Positions 17,689-25,950 of a DNA stretch of 64,000 nt are shown here, in pieces (position 1 is the stretch's first letter; each line of letters starts with the position of its first letter). Origin of the DNA: CBDBND01 sp965262665. Lineage in GTDB: Bacteria > Pseudomonadota > Alphaproteobacteria > Rhodospirillales > Rhodospirillaceae. The stretch is taken from the NCBI GenBank assembly GCA_965262665.1, contig CBDHFR010000003.1, positions 1,054,001 through 1,118,000 on the forward strand, given 5' to 3'. Made by a program: the position numbers and the translations under genes. Under the pieces are notes generated by a model. That model ran no database searches. It was not told the DNA's origin and saw only the letters and a list, made by a program, of their open reading frames with translations.

Positions 17689-18527
17689 CACGGTGACTCG
17701 ACCGGACTGTGACTGAGGTCCTCTGGGTCACCTTCCTTTTGTTTCAAAATTTTAGTGACCAGCGCGTAGTCATTGGGATTGTCCATATCGATGGGTCCTT
17801 CCGCCCAGGGCATCAACACGGCGGCGGCTTTCACTTTCACCGCTTTTGAAATGCGCCGCATGACACCGTCTAACGTCAGCCATCGCAATTTATAAAGGAT
17901 CAGCGACAGCAAACCGAACCCTTTGGCGATGCGCCACGGTTTCTTGCCGAATTGTCCGCCGGTGGCAAAGGGCCTGGCGCCCTGCACACCGGCATCGCTG
18001 GTGACGGCGTACAAATTGCAACTGGAATAGGCGTCATCTTTTAACCGATGAAACGCTCGCGCTCCCTCAGGATACTTGTCGAGGATCAACTGAGCCCGGG
18101 TCATGGCGATGTAAGCGTCGGCGTCACCCTTACTAACTTCTGTGCAAAAATGCGTCAGCATTTCAGCTGTATGCAAGGCGTTGTCGCCAGCCGTAACGAT
18201 GAGCGGGTAGGGATCCGGGATTTGTTGCGCAGCAGCGACGAGGCTTTGAGTGAGATTGTCTTCGCTTTTGATCGGTACAATCGCGCCGTCACCCAGCCAT
18301 TGGGCCACTTGATCGACTTCCCGCAGGACCTGCGGATCTTCGATTGATACATAAATCCGCGTCACTGATTCTGTATCCACAACCGCCTGGATCACACGCT
18401 CGATCATTGCCGTGCCGTTGAGTGTCACCAGGCATTTGTGACTCTTGTGTTGGATTTGGGCCGCTTGATCACCCGGACCGCGCCGGCTGGCAGCGAGGAT
18501 GATGGCTGTAAAATCTTTTTCTGGCAT
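17688..18527 (-). CDS. MobA-like nucleotidyltransferase
   Basis: The start at 18527 (MPEKDFTAIILAASRRGPGD) places the AIILAA nucleotide-binding strand at the usual distance; a start at 18557 is possible. GDNALHTAEML resembles the metal-binding D-x-N region of GT-A-fold nucleotidyltransferases, and MDNPNDYALV near the C-terminus is the MobA-like ending (D-x-D-T-P-x-D-Y). Such enzymes activate sugars, molybdopterin or phosphocompounds with NTP. The divergent neighbour is a polysaccharide flippase, so sugar or headgroup activation for a surface glycan is a reasonable inference. Confidence 0.7.
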   Translation of the reverse strand: MPEKDFTAIILAASRRGPGDQAAQIQHKSHKCLVTLNGTAMIERVIQAVVDTESVTRIYVSIEDPQVLREVDQVAQWLGDGAIVPIKSEDNLTQSLVAAAQQIPDPYPLIVTAGDNALHTAEMLTHFCTEVSKGDADAYIAMTRAQLILDKYPEGARAFHRLKDDAYSSCNLYAVTSDAGVQGARPFATGGQFGKKPWRIAKGFGLLSLILYKLRWLTLDGVMRRISKAVKVKAAAVLMPWAEGPIDMDNPNDYALVTKILKQKEGDPEDLSHSPVESP

Positions 18528-18572
18528 GGGTTTAAAGGTACCACAGTCCCGTATCATTTAGAGGCATGCGGA

Positions 18573-18590
18573 CTATAGTGGTGCGCCCCA
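18573..18590 (+). promoter_or_regulatory. Promoter-like CTATAGT...GCGCCCCA motif before the flippase gene
   Basis: CTATAGT (18573-18579) followed by GCGCCCCA (18583-18590) lies 32 bp before the flippase start. The same pairing is duplicated at 2971-3019 upstream of the MFS array. TATAGT resembles a -10 box and the GC block would sit near the transcription start. This is inference from recurrence. Confidence 0.4.
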
Positions 18591-18621
18591 ACGTGATTCC
18601 AGGGGGGCAAGTGAGAAGTTG

Positions 18622-19968
18622 ATGACGTTAGACTCTGGTGAGCAAAAGAAGAGCGTTCTCGGGCGTTGGTTTGCCGATGTCATCTTCCGCCGTGTGTTCA
18701 AGAATGCGGGATTCCTTCTCTCCGGCAAGACAGCCACCGGCCTGCTCGGGCTAGCCTATCTTAGTTTGGCCGCCCACGGTCTCGGTGTGGAGCAATTCGG
18801 TGTACTGGTGCTGGTGCAGACCTATGTGCAGGTTATTGTCGGTGTCACCACCTTTCATTCTTGGCAGGCGGTGATCCGCTACGGCGCCATTAGTTTGGAC
18901 AAGGATGACACGCCCGCGTTTCAATCCTTAATCTCATTCACCACCATGCTGGATCTGACTGGTGTCATCATCGGTGCCGTGGTGGCGTGGTTTGCCGCGC
19001 CGTGGATCGGGCCTTACGTCGGATGGAGCGATGAGGTCATCGCGTACGCCCAGCCATATAGCATTATGATCCTGTTCACCATTGTGGCCACGCCGACTGG
19101 ATTGCTGCGCTTGTACGACCGGTTCGACATCTTGGCTTGGCAAGTGACCATCACACCTGCGTTACGTCTTATTGGTGTTGCCGTCGCCGTGCTTGCCTCG
19201 GCGCCCCTATGGGCTTATTTGCTGGCGTGGTTTGTGGCCGGCGTTGTCGGTGGTCTGGCGCTGGTGGTTCTCGGGTGGCGCGAAGGTGTGAAACAGGGGC
19301 GACTGCATGCCATGCGGTGGTCGCTGAGCGGTGTGACCAAGACCCATGAGCACATTTGGGGGTTCTGTTTTGCTTCCAACTTTCATTCTTCGCTGCAGAT
19401 GGTCACCGGTCATATGAGCACGTTCCTGGTCGGATTGATCGCAACGCCAGCGGCGGCCGGGCTGTTTAAAGTCGCCCGTGAAGTTGCCACCGCGTTGACC
19501 AAACCCGCGGAACTGCTCACCCAATCCATCTATCCAGAATTTGCCCGTTTGGGCAGCGAAGGCGAATGGCAAACTTTTAGCGGTCTCATCAGGCGTGCCG
19601 CCGTGCTCGCAAGCGGTGCGGGGTTTGCCATTCTCGTCGTCATGGCAGTGATTGGAGAACCGTTCCTGGCTCTGTTTTTTGGCGAGGATTTCGTGCCGGC
19701 CTATATGACACTGGTCCTGCTTGTGGCCGCCGCGTCTATCACCATTGCCGGGTTCGGGTTCGATCCCGCGCTCTATGCCATGGGCCGCCCCGGTATTCCG
19801 CTCAGGGTCAACGCCTTCGTCGTGTTGTTTGTTTATCTGCCCTTGTTGGTTCTACTCACTCAAAGCCTTGGTCCCATGGGCGCAGGGCTGGCCATGTTGA
19901 TTTCGGCTCTGTTGATTGTCAGCACGGTCGGATTATGGGCGCGCTCCGAATTGCGCCAAAGAGTTTAG
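18622..19968 (+). CDS. Polysaccharide flippase (Wzx/MATE-like)
   Basis: This protein of about 448 residues has some twelve to fourteen hydrophobic helices and starts at the ATG at 18622 after GAGAAG. FLLSGKTATGLLGLAYLSLAAHGLG is the usual opening of Wzx-type lipid-linked oligosaccharide flippases, and FKVAREVATALTKPAELLTQSIYPEFARL is the conserved helix 7-8 region. It probably moves undecaprenyl-linked glycans across the inner membrane. It is divergent from the nucleotidyltransferase gene with 95 bp between them, and converges on a TRAP binding-protein gene. Confidence 0.8.
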   Translation: MTLDSGEQKKSVLGRWFADVIFRRVFKNAGFLLSGKTATGLLGLAYLSLAAHGLGVEQFGVLVLVQTYVQVIVGVTTFHSWQAVIRYGAISLDKDDTPAFQSLISFTTMLDLTGVIIGAVVAWFAAPWIGPYVGWSDEVIAYAQPYSIMILFTIVATPTGLLRLYDRFDILAWQVTITPALRLIGVAVAVLASAPLWAYLLAWFVAGVVGGLALVVLGWREGVKQGRLHAMRWSLSGVTKTHEHIWGFCFASNFHSSLQMVTGHMSTFLVGLIATPAAAGLFKVAREVATALTKPAELLTQSIYPEFARLGSEGEWQTFSGLIRRAAVLASGAGFAILVVMAVIGEPFLALFFGEDFVPAYMTLVLLVAAASITIAGFGFDPALYAMGRPGIPLRVNAFVVLFVYLPLLVLLTQSLGPMGAGLAMLISALLIVSTVGLWARSELRQRV

Positions 19969-19978
19969 TTCCGATGGA

Positions 19979-21004
19979 CTACCGAGCCCGTTCCGTAAAT
20001 TGACGTTTACCGTCCAGCGCGAGGTCATGGAGCCGTCGTGCATCGCCACCGATTTCAACCATCAACTGTTCTGTTACCGGAATGTCCGCTTGAGCCCAGA
20101 CCCGTCGTTGATCTATGGGCAATTCGTGCATGTTGACTCCTGCTGCTCTAACAAAGGCTTCGGACTCCGCTAGTTCTGCACGGACCACACGCCGTCCGCC
20201 GTCGGCTGTGCCATGGGCGCCAAGAATGAGAGCGAGAATATCGTCTGGTGTGTCTTCGGCCCATGCCTTGTTGGCGACAACCGCGCCGGGTGAGAACGCA
20301 GGCCGGATTAAGGTGTAGTGCGGTGCATCTTCGTATAATCCAGCAACACGGTACATCACCGATGTGGTGACTCCCCCGTCCACCAGTCCCGTTTCCAACG
20401 CAGCGACAATGTCGCCGAAATCCAGCACGACGACGTCGGCGTCAAAGGCAGACAGGAAGAGGCGGGTCGCATCCGTCGCCGAGGACCGCAATCGATAATC
20501 CTTTAAGTCGTCGGGTGTGGTTAGAGGGCGTCGCGCATAAATGTTGTGCCAGCCGCCGTCCTCCCATTTGATTAGGGTGAGACCCCGATCAGCGAGCAAG
20601 GCCGCGTAGGGCTCGAAGAGGACGTCGTCCATGACGAAATCCGCTTCTTCATTGGAGTCAAACAGAAACGGTGCGGACAAGATGGAGAGTTCGGGTACCA
20701 ATGCAGACAGCGCGCCGATGGAGATGATCCCCATTTGTGCCCGGCCGCGGCGCAGGCTCGACAACATGTTGTCTTCGTTACCGACCTGACCACCCGTGAG
20801 CATGGTCAAGGCAACGCGGTCGCCAAGCGTTTCTTCTATTTTCTGTTCAAATCGCACCCAGCGGCGACCGTGTACCGAGTCCGGTGCTGAAAATGAAACT
20901 ACTGTCAGTGGAACTGGATCTTGCGCCAAGCCGACTTCCGGCAGGGCGCCAACGAAGAGAGTCGTTAGCACAAAGGCAACGGTCAATTGAAATATGCCGG
21001 ACAT
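19979..21004 (-). CDS. TRAP transporter solute-binding protein (DctP family)
   Basis: This 341-residue protein starts with a signal peptide ending near GLAQD. LTVVSFSAPDSVHGRRWVRFEQKIEE, LRRGRAQMGIIS and DLKDYRLRSSATDATR are DctP-family landmarks; the Arg in YRLRSS normally binds the carboxylate of the ligand. The start codon overlaps the ancestral stop of the upstream VOC gene (TAATG), so the two were one coupled unit. No DctQ or DctM permease genes are adjacent, so it must use a permease encoded elsewhere. Confidence 0.85.
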   Translation of the reverse strand: MSGIFQLTVAFVLTTLFVGALPEVGLAQDPVPLTVVSFSAPDSVHGRRWVRFEQKIEETLGDRVALTMLTGGQVGNEDNMLSSLRRGRAQMGIISIGALSALVPELSILSAPFLFDSNEEADFVMDDVLFEPYAALLADRGLTLIKWEDGGWHNIYARRPLTTPDDLKDYRLRSSATDATRLFLSAFDADVVVLDFGDIVAALETGLVDGGVTTSVMYRVAGLYEDAPHYTLIRPAFSPGAVVANKAWAEDTPDDILALILGAHGTADGGRRVVRAELAESEAFVRAAGVNMHELPIDQRRVWAQADIPVTEQLMVEIGGDARRLHDLALDGKRQFTERAR

Positions 21005-21581
21005 TACCCTTGCGGTATTGGTGTGACGTTCAGTTCGAACAGTTCCAGAACGATGCCGTTGGGATCGTAGAGTAGGGTCTACACCGTCCGGCGCGACGGT
21101 GACGGGCCTTCTTTAATGACTTCAATGCCCATGGCTTTGGCCCGCTTTAGAATTTCTTCCGTGTTAGAGACGCGCACTGGCATGATTACACCGCCATGTC
21201 TGGCTAGACGGTTGGGCCGGTCCATATTAACACAGGCAGGATCGTTTGGATCAAGCAAGCCGAGCATGCCAATGCAGCTGCCGATAATGGGGCCGGCCGG
21301 GTATTCGCCTTTGCCGACAAAGATAGCCATGCGCAGCAAGCTGGTTTGGGGCATGTCGACAATCATTGGCGCCACTTGCACCGGCGCGCCGCCGTCGTCC
21401 CGGATGACATCCATCCCCAGCACATCACGGTAAAACCGCATGGTTTCTTCCACCTTGCAGGTGACGATCATGGTCCGCACATGTTGGGCTTGGATCGGTG
21501 GTCCATTCTGAGCCCAGGCCTGCCCTAAGGACAAAGCGAGAGCTAAAAAACCAATTTCAGATACGCGCCATTCATAGTCAT
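21004..21581 (-). pseudogene. Exported VOC/glyoxalase-fold protein, two lesions
   Basis: An ATG at 21581 follows an AAGGAG ribosome site and opens MTMNGAYLKLVF, then stops. Adding one base to the six-base A-run at 21545-21550 joins it to LALALSLGQAWAQ, a perfect signal peptide. The VOC domain follows (VRTMIVTCKVEETMRFYRDVLGMDV). An in-frame TAG at 21079-21081 interrupts SPSRRTV. The frame beyond continues TLLYDPNGIVLELFELNV, the normal VOC ending, to a TAA at 21006-21004 overlapping the TRAP gene start. Both lesions sit in one gene, so it is probably dead. Confidence 0.85.
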
Positions 21582-21641
21582 TCTCCTTACTCAGTGGCAG
21601 CGGAGTGTAGAGGAAGCACCGTCCACAATCGTAAAAAAATA

Positions 21642-21666
21642 GCGGCGGGCTTTTTGGGCCCGCCGC
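21642..21666 (-). terminator. Rho-independent terminator-like hairpin
   Basis: GCGGCGGGC (21642-21650) pairs with GCCCGCCGC (21658-21666) around a 7-base loop. On the minus strand a run of seven T follows after TA, the usual terminator layout. It lies upstream of the VOC pseudogene, so it may be left from a lost minus-strand gene or guard against read-through. Confidence 0.55.
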
Positions 21667-21885
21667 AGTGTGCTGAGGTCTGTGGGGTGGGGAGGGAGGA
21701 GACGTTCTATCCCTAGTGATTGCCTTGATTGATTAACGATCTATGAATCGCATTGGTTGCATTCCAAAAATCGTTAATTTCTCTTGAAAAATGCAATCTA
21801 CTCACCTTTGACAGACTGACGTGATCCGGGTGCGGTTTGACATATTTGGCGAATCGGACTCATTTTTTCCCAGAATTCTGCGGGT

Positions 21886-23159
21886 TTGACGGAAGTCCCT
21901 GGGGTTTCCATACTGCTCGCCATAAACGATGTCCGCTCAACTGGGACATCGGCGCCCACACTTGAGGATCTTTGCGCCTGGGCGCAGGACCTGGTGCCCG
22001 TGCTTAAGGAAAGGGCGATAGAGACTGAGGCTCTGCGGCGTATTCCCGACGCCACCATGGCTGACCTGCGGGATGCAGGATTTTACCGCCTCTATACACC
22101 GAGACTTTACGGTGGATTTGAACTGGATTGGGGCGCCCATTGCACCATCGCCGAAGAACTCGCTCGTGGGTGCGGATCAACGGCTTGGATGGTTGCCGTG
22201 GTGCTCTCTCATCCCTGGATGGTGGCGCGTTTCGGCGAACAAGCTCAAAAAAAGGTGCTCGATGGTCAAGCGGACGCGGTGATTGCGTCGGCCTTCGCCG
22301 GTCAAAGCACGATGACCCGTGAAGACGGCGGTTATCGCCTTTCCGGAACCTGGGCCTTCGCTAGCGGTATTCACCATGCTTCGTGGACCATCGTTGGGGC
22401 GCCCGTAAAAACAGAGACTGGAATGCCGCAAGGCGTACGGCCGCCCTATCGCATGGTTCTAATGAAAGCCGGCCAGTATGAGATCATCGATGACTGGTAT
22501 GCCGACGGTCTAAAAGGAACCGGAAGCAACAGCCTGACCGTGTCCGATTTGTTTGTTCCTGATTATCTCACGGTGTTAAGCGACGTTATGACGGACGCAA
22601 AGCCAGCCGGAGCCTCTCTGCATGACTCCTACATCTACGGTGTGGAATTTGTGCCTTATCTGGAATCCAGTTTCGCCGGGCCGCTCATCGGAGCAGCGAA
22701 AGGTGCCATTGCCGACTATCTCGAAATGACCAAAGCGCGGCGTGGCCGTGAGTTCGGCGAAAAGGTCTCAGAGCAGGAGGGTGTTCAAGTCCGGGTCGCA
22801 GAATCCATGATCAATGTACGTGTGGCCGACCACCTCATCAAGCACGTGCTCGATGGACTTCACAACGATGGACTGGCCAACAAAAAATCGTCGGTGAGCA
22901 TTGGGTTATGCAGCGACTGACACTGTCATACGCCGCACGTCTATGTGTCAGAGCCGTTGACCGGCTTGCGTCCATGACGAGAGCAACGGGACAGACCGGT
23001 CACAACCCGGTCTAACGCCATTTTCGCGACATTCGCGCCATTGCAGCCCACACATCGCTGATATGAGACCGGGCCGCGATTCCCGTGGGCAAATGGGCGC
23101 TCGATCTACCGACGGGTGACCCTGCTGTCGATGAAAGCGGGGAGACCTTTAAGATTTAG
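21886..23159 (+). pseudogene. Acyl-CoA-dehydrogenase-fold flavin monooxygenase, multiply broken
   Basis: The open frame (345 residues, TTG start, start uncertain) matches FADH2-dependent hydroxylases of the HsaA/HpaB-like acyl-CoA-dehydrogenase fold: ALRRIPDATMADLRDAGFYRL, EELARGCGSTAWM, GTGSNSLTV. It ends early at 22920. The rest survives in another frame from about 22908 (MQRLTLSYAARLCVRAVDRLAS) with an in-frame TAA at 23013 (GHNPV*RHFRDIRA) and TGA at 23064 (SLI*DRAA, expected Trp), reaching a natural stop at 23159. That makes one frameshift plus two nonsense codons. Intact relatives hydroxylate aromatic rings with a reductase partner. Confidence 0.85.
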
Positions 23160-23168
23160 GCTGTCTGT

Positions 23169-24092
23169 CTAGTCGGCTATCTCGGTCGCGAGTTTCATCA
23201 ATTTACGATCGCGCCATTGTCCGCGCTCGGCCAACTTATCCAGCGGTACTTCATCCCGTAAAAACTTATCGACGTGATCAATGGCTTCTACAGTCCATTC
23301 CTGATCGACGCCCAATTCTTTCCCCATGTTCCGGTAAGAATGGCCGAACTTTGCCGCGTATTCTTTAAAGCCGGTCGGTGCAGCCAGATCCATGGTTTGA
23401 AACGGTCCCATAAAAGACCAACCCAAGCCCAATCCATTTTTGAGTGTCTTTTCCACGTCCGCGGCCGACGCAACCCCTTGACCAACCAGATACATAGCCT
23501 CGTTGACCAGAGCCACTTGCAATCGGTTGAGTACAAAGCCGTACATTTCCTTGTGCAGGAGAATGGGCACCAAATTCACATCGGTCATGAGGTCCATGCA
23601 ATATTGGACAGTGGATGGCGCTGACCATGGGGCTGGCACGACCTCAACCAGAGGAACAAGATACGGCGGATTGCAGGGGTGAACGATGATACACCGTTCC
23701 CGACCCTCAAGTGATTCGGTGAAGGCGGATGTCGGTATGGTTGATGCTGAGCTGCCGAGAATCACATCTTGTGGCACTTTGGTATCCAATTCTTCAAAGA
23801 CTGCCCGCTTTTCTTCCGGCGTTTCCAAGACGTTTTCTTGTACAAACGTTGCATCCTTTATGGCTTCATCAAGAGAGCTGACCGGGGTCAAGCGTTGTAC
23901 ACAGGCTTCAGTAGAGTCGAGAAACCCGCATGCTTCCAGATTTGCCAGTGATGCTTTGGTATCCTCGACAGCCTGCTCGGCACGACCCGGTTTGATGTCG
24001 TGAAGCGATACGTCCCAACCGGCCCGTGAAAAGACGACCGCCCAACCACATCCAATGAGTCCGGATCCGATGAGTGCTATGCGTTTGGACAT
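23169..24092 (-). CDS. 3-hydroxyacyl-CoA dehydrogenase family (L-gulonate dehydrogenase/crystallin-like)
   Basis: This 307-residue protein has the NAD-binding motif IALIGSGLIGCGWAVVFSRAGW at the N-terminus and SSASTIPTSAF plus IIVHPCNPPYLVPLVEVVPAPW in the middle. The His of HPxNPP is the catalytic base. The single C-terminal domain and WSFMGPFQTMDL fit the lambda-crystallin/CRYL1 group, which oxidises hydroxyacids such as L-gulonate or carnitine. It is convergent with the broken monooxygenase, 9 bp apart. The reading frame is intact. Confidence 0.85.
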   Translation of the reverse strand: MSKRIALIGSGLIGCGWAVVFSRAGWDVSLHDIKPGRAEQAVEDTKASLANLEACGFLDSTEACVQRLTPVSSLDEAIKDATFVQENVLETPEEKRAVFEELDTKVPQDVILGSSASTIPTSAFTESLEGRERCIIVHPCNPPYLVPLVEVVPAPWSAPSTVQYCMDLMTDVNLVPILLHKEMYGFVLNRLQVALVNEAMYLVGQGVASAADVEKTLKNGLGLGWSFMGPFQTMDLAAPTGFKEYAAKFGHSYRNMGKELGVDQEWTVEAIDHVDKFLRDEVPLDKLAERGQWRDRKLMKLATEIAD

Positions 24093-24266
24093 AGCGATTT
24101 CCCCCTCAATACCGATTGCAGTTCAACAGTATAAGCCAGGAATCCCAGCCTAGTACGACAGCGAACTAAGGGAGATCGGGAATCGCAGTTTTTAGATTTT
24201 CGATGTAGATTTGCCCCACCTCCCGGCGGGTGACCGGCAGATTGAAAAAACATGGGGACAAACACA

Positions 24267-24980
24267 ATGGCCACTCCTAGAACCAGCCCAAGATCGGCCC
24301 GGACGGCGCGCGCCGTTAAGCCAAAGGCCCGAGCGGTGAAAGTCAAAGCGAAAGCGAAGTCCAAGACCAAGACCAAGGCAAAATCAAAGCCAAAGGCAGC
24401 AACCAAAACACAGTCCAAGCCGACACCAGCCGCAAATCGATCGGCCGCAGCGGCCAAAGCAAAGTTAGCCGATGTTGCCAGCCAGGCCCGTAAAGCAGCC
24501 GGGCCGGAGATCGAGCGCCTTAAAAAGGCATCGGTAAAAGTGGAAGCCCGCTTAAAGGAAGTCTCTTCTGCGGTGGCGACAAAGTTGGCGGCCTTTGAAG
24601 ATATTGCTGAACAACAGCTCAAGTCTGAAAAAAATAAGGCCCGCATTGAAAAACTCGAAAAGGATGTTGGCCGGCTCATTTCCTCAGCTGATCAACAATT
24701 TGGTAAAGTTCGCGGCGCGTTGGATGAGGAGCTGAAAAAGATCAAAGCTCAACTCGAAAAATCAGCCGAAAAAGTTATCCCTGCCGCCAAAGAACGCATC
24801 GCCGCAATGGTCGCTGATCAAGGCGGAACTGGCGATACCTGGGAATTTTACACTGACAAGTCTAGCAAATGGCGCTGGCGGCTTAATGATGCCAATGGCA
24901 AAACCATCGGTGCGTCGAACCGAGCGTTTAAGAATCGGGCAGATTGCATGGCGAATGCCAAGAGACTTGGTTATCGGTGA
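24267..24980 (+). CDS. Histone-H1-like basic protein with C-terminal DUF1508 (YegP-like) domain
   Basis: The start at 24267 (MATPRTSPRSARTARAV) is preceded by GGGGAC; a Met five residues earlier is possible. Residues 1-60 are an Ala/Lys/Arg/Pro tail with KTKTKAKSK-type repeats like histone H1 or AlgP. Residues 75-185 form a charged coiled coil, including ARIEKLEKDVGRLISSADQ. The last 47 residues (WEFYTDKSSKWRWRLNDANG) match DUF1508/UPF0339. The layout suggests a DNA-compacting protein; the role of DUF1508 is unknown. A terminator follows at 25014-25040. Confidence 0.7.
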   Translation: MATPRTSPRSARTARAVKPKARAVKVKAKAKSKTKTKAKSKPKAATKTQSKPTPAANRSAAAAKAKLADVASQARKAAGPEIERLKKASVKVEARLKEVSSAVATKLAAFEDIAEQQLKSEKNKARIEKLEKDVGRLISSADQQFGKVRGALDEELKKIKAQLEKSAEKVIPAAKERIAAMVADQGGTGDTWEFYTDKSSKWRWRLNDANGKTIGASNRAFKNRADCMANAKRLGYR

Positions 24981-25013
24981 AGAACACCTGACCTTACAGT
25001 ATCGCTCTCAATA

Positions 25014-25040
25014 GAAAACCCGACCTGAGGCCGGGTTTTC
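25014..25040 (+). terminator. Rho-independent terminator
   Basis: GAAAACCCG and CGGGTTTTC form a stem 33 bp after the histone-like gene, with the T-rich arm continuing CTTTG. The symmetrical A/T flanks let it serve the convergent minus-strand gene as well. Confidence 0.75.
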
Positions 25041-25060
25041 TTTGAACCGCGCTGGGACCG

Positions 25061-25294
25061 TTAAGCGGCATCTTTGATACCGACGGGGAGGGGTATCTGC
25101 GCATTCAATTCGACGTCCCAAATCCGTTGTAAAAGTTGAGAACGAAGCGCCATGAGTTCTTCCGCCTCTTTGTTCAAGGACTTGGCTTCATGGGTTGAGG
25201 CCATCACGGCATGCATTGAGACTTCCTGAGCCCTCTCGCCCAGAAACCGGATTAAATCAGTCACATCGTTGTACGCCATCGTTGCCACCTTCAT
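25061..25294 (-). CDS. Small helical protein, unknown
   Basis: The product has 77 residues from the ATG at 25294 (MKVATMAYNDVTDLI), preceded by AGAGAGAG. It is predominantly helical and amphipathic (GERAQEVSMHAVMASTHEAKSLNKEAEELMALRSQLLQ), suggestive of a small dimeric bundle. It is convergent with the histone-like gene across a shared terminator. No family is recognised. A NrdR-like box lies 170 bp upstream, but it belongs more naturally to nrdA. Confidence 0.5.
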   Translation of the reverse strand: MKVATMAYNDVTDLIRFLGERAQEVSMHAVMASTHEAKSLNKEAEELMALRSQLLQRIWDVELNAQIPLPVGIKDAA

Positions 25295-25464
25295 CTCTCT
25301 CTTTGCTTGATTATGCTGCAACGCACAATTCTACGCAACATAAATTTGTGCAACGCAGCATTATTCACCACATATAACGGATTTTGAAGCCAAAAGGCCT
25401 AAAAATTAGAACTCTAAGTTTTCTGCGGCAGTTCCCTTCTTTGCCACTCTGTCAAGGCCATAAA

Positions 25465-25480
25465 CCACTATATCTAGTGT
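25465..25480. promoter_or_regulatory. NrdR box (distal, displaced)
   Basis: The 16-mer with core CTATATCTAG fits the NrdR consensus acaCwAtATaTwGtgt at nearly every position. It is now 773 bp from nrdA because a 446-bp element inserted just downstream. Without that insertion it would sit 32 bp, centre to centre, from the next box, the canonical pair spacing. Confidence 0.75.
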
Positions 25481-25486
25481 TAAATT

Positions 25487-25932
25487 GGGGCTTATATACA
25501 TGACTAGACAAGTCCTTATTTAGCTCCGCGGATCAGCAAGAAGCCCTCATAGATGAGCAAGGAAACCGTAAACGGCACCATAACCAGCCACAAGGTTCCG
25601 CTCTCCAGGCCACTGCCTGCCATCTTCGCCAAGTAATTGTAGGCGTATAAATGAACCAGCGCCCCGACCAGGACCGTTACTACGAGCCGAGGCCATTCGG
25701 TTTCACCGCGCATCGAACCGAGGATTTTCTCCATGAAAACGAGTACGAGGGCGACGACTGCGAAAGGGTCAATCCAATCAAATATGGGCTTGGCCGCCGC
25801 GGGATTGACGGCGTAGAAGAAATTGTTGAGCGTCAAAACGAAAGCTACGACGAGCATGAAGCATCCTTTTAGTGACCGCATATTTCAACCTCTCCAATTC
25901 TTCCGTTGTGTCTAGTCATGTATATAAGCCCC
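25487..25932. mobile_element. 446-bp mobile cassette with 24-bp TIRs and 8-bp target duplication
   Basis: The first 24 bases (25487-25510, beginning GGGGCTTATATACATG) are repeated exactly in inverted orientation at 25909-25932. The 8-bp sequence GTTAAATT lies directly outside both ends (25479-25486 and 25933-25940). Perfect TIRs with an 8-bp duplication prove transposition. The element contains no transposase, only one 121-residue membrane-protein gene filling nearly all of the interior. Families that make 8-bp duplications include IS1595, and a broken IS1595-type transposase lies at 39988-40864; linking the two is inference. Confidence 0.88.
25516..25881 (-). CDS. Membrane protein carried by the 446-bp cassette
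   Basis: This 121-residue protein starts at the ATG at 25881, 8 bp after GAGAGG. Four hydrophobic helices are visible: residues 6-25 (ending in a signal-like NPAAA), 39-53, 65-85 and 95-117 (LWLVMVPFTVSLLIYEGFLLI). It ends 5 bp from the left TIR and starts 27 bp from the right TIR, so the whole element is essentially gene plus ends. The function is unknown. An intact frame in a decaying genome suggests recent arrival or selection. Confidence 0.75.
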   Translation of the reverse strand: MRSLKGCFMLVVAFVLTLNNFFYAVNPAAAKPIFDWIDPFAVVALVLVFMEKILGSMRGETEWPRLVVTVLVGALVHLYAYNYLAKMAGSGLESGTLWLVMVPFTVSLLIYEGFLLIRGAK

Positions 25933-25950
25933 GTTAAATTTGCGTCTGAC

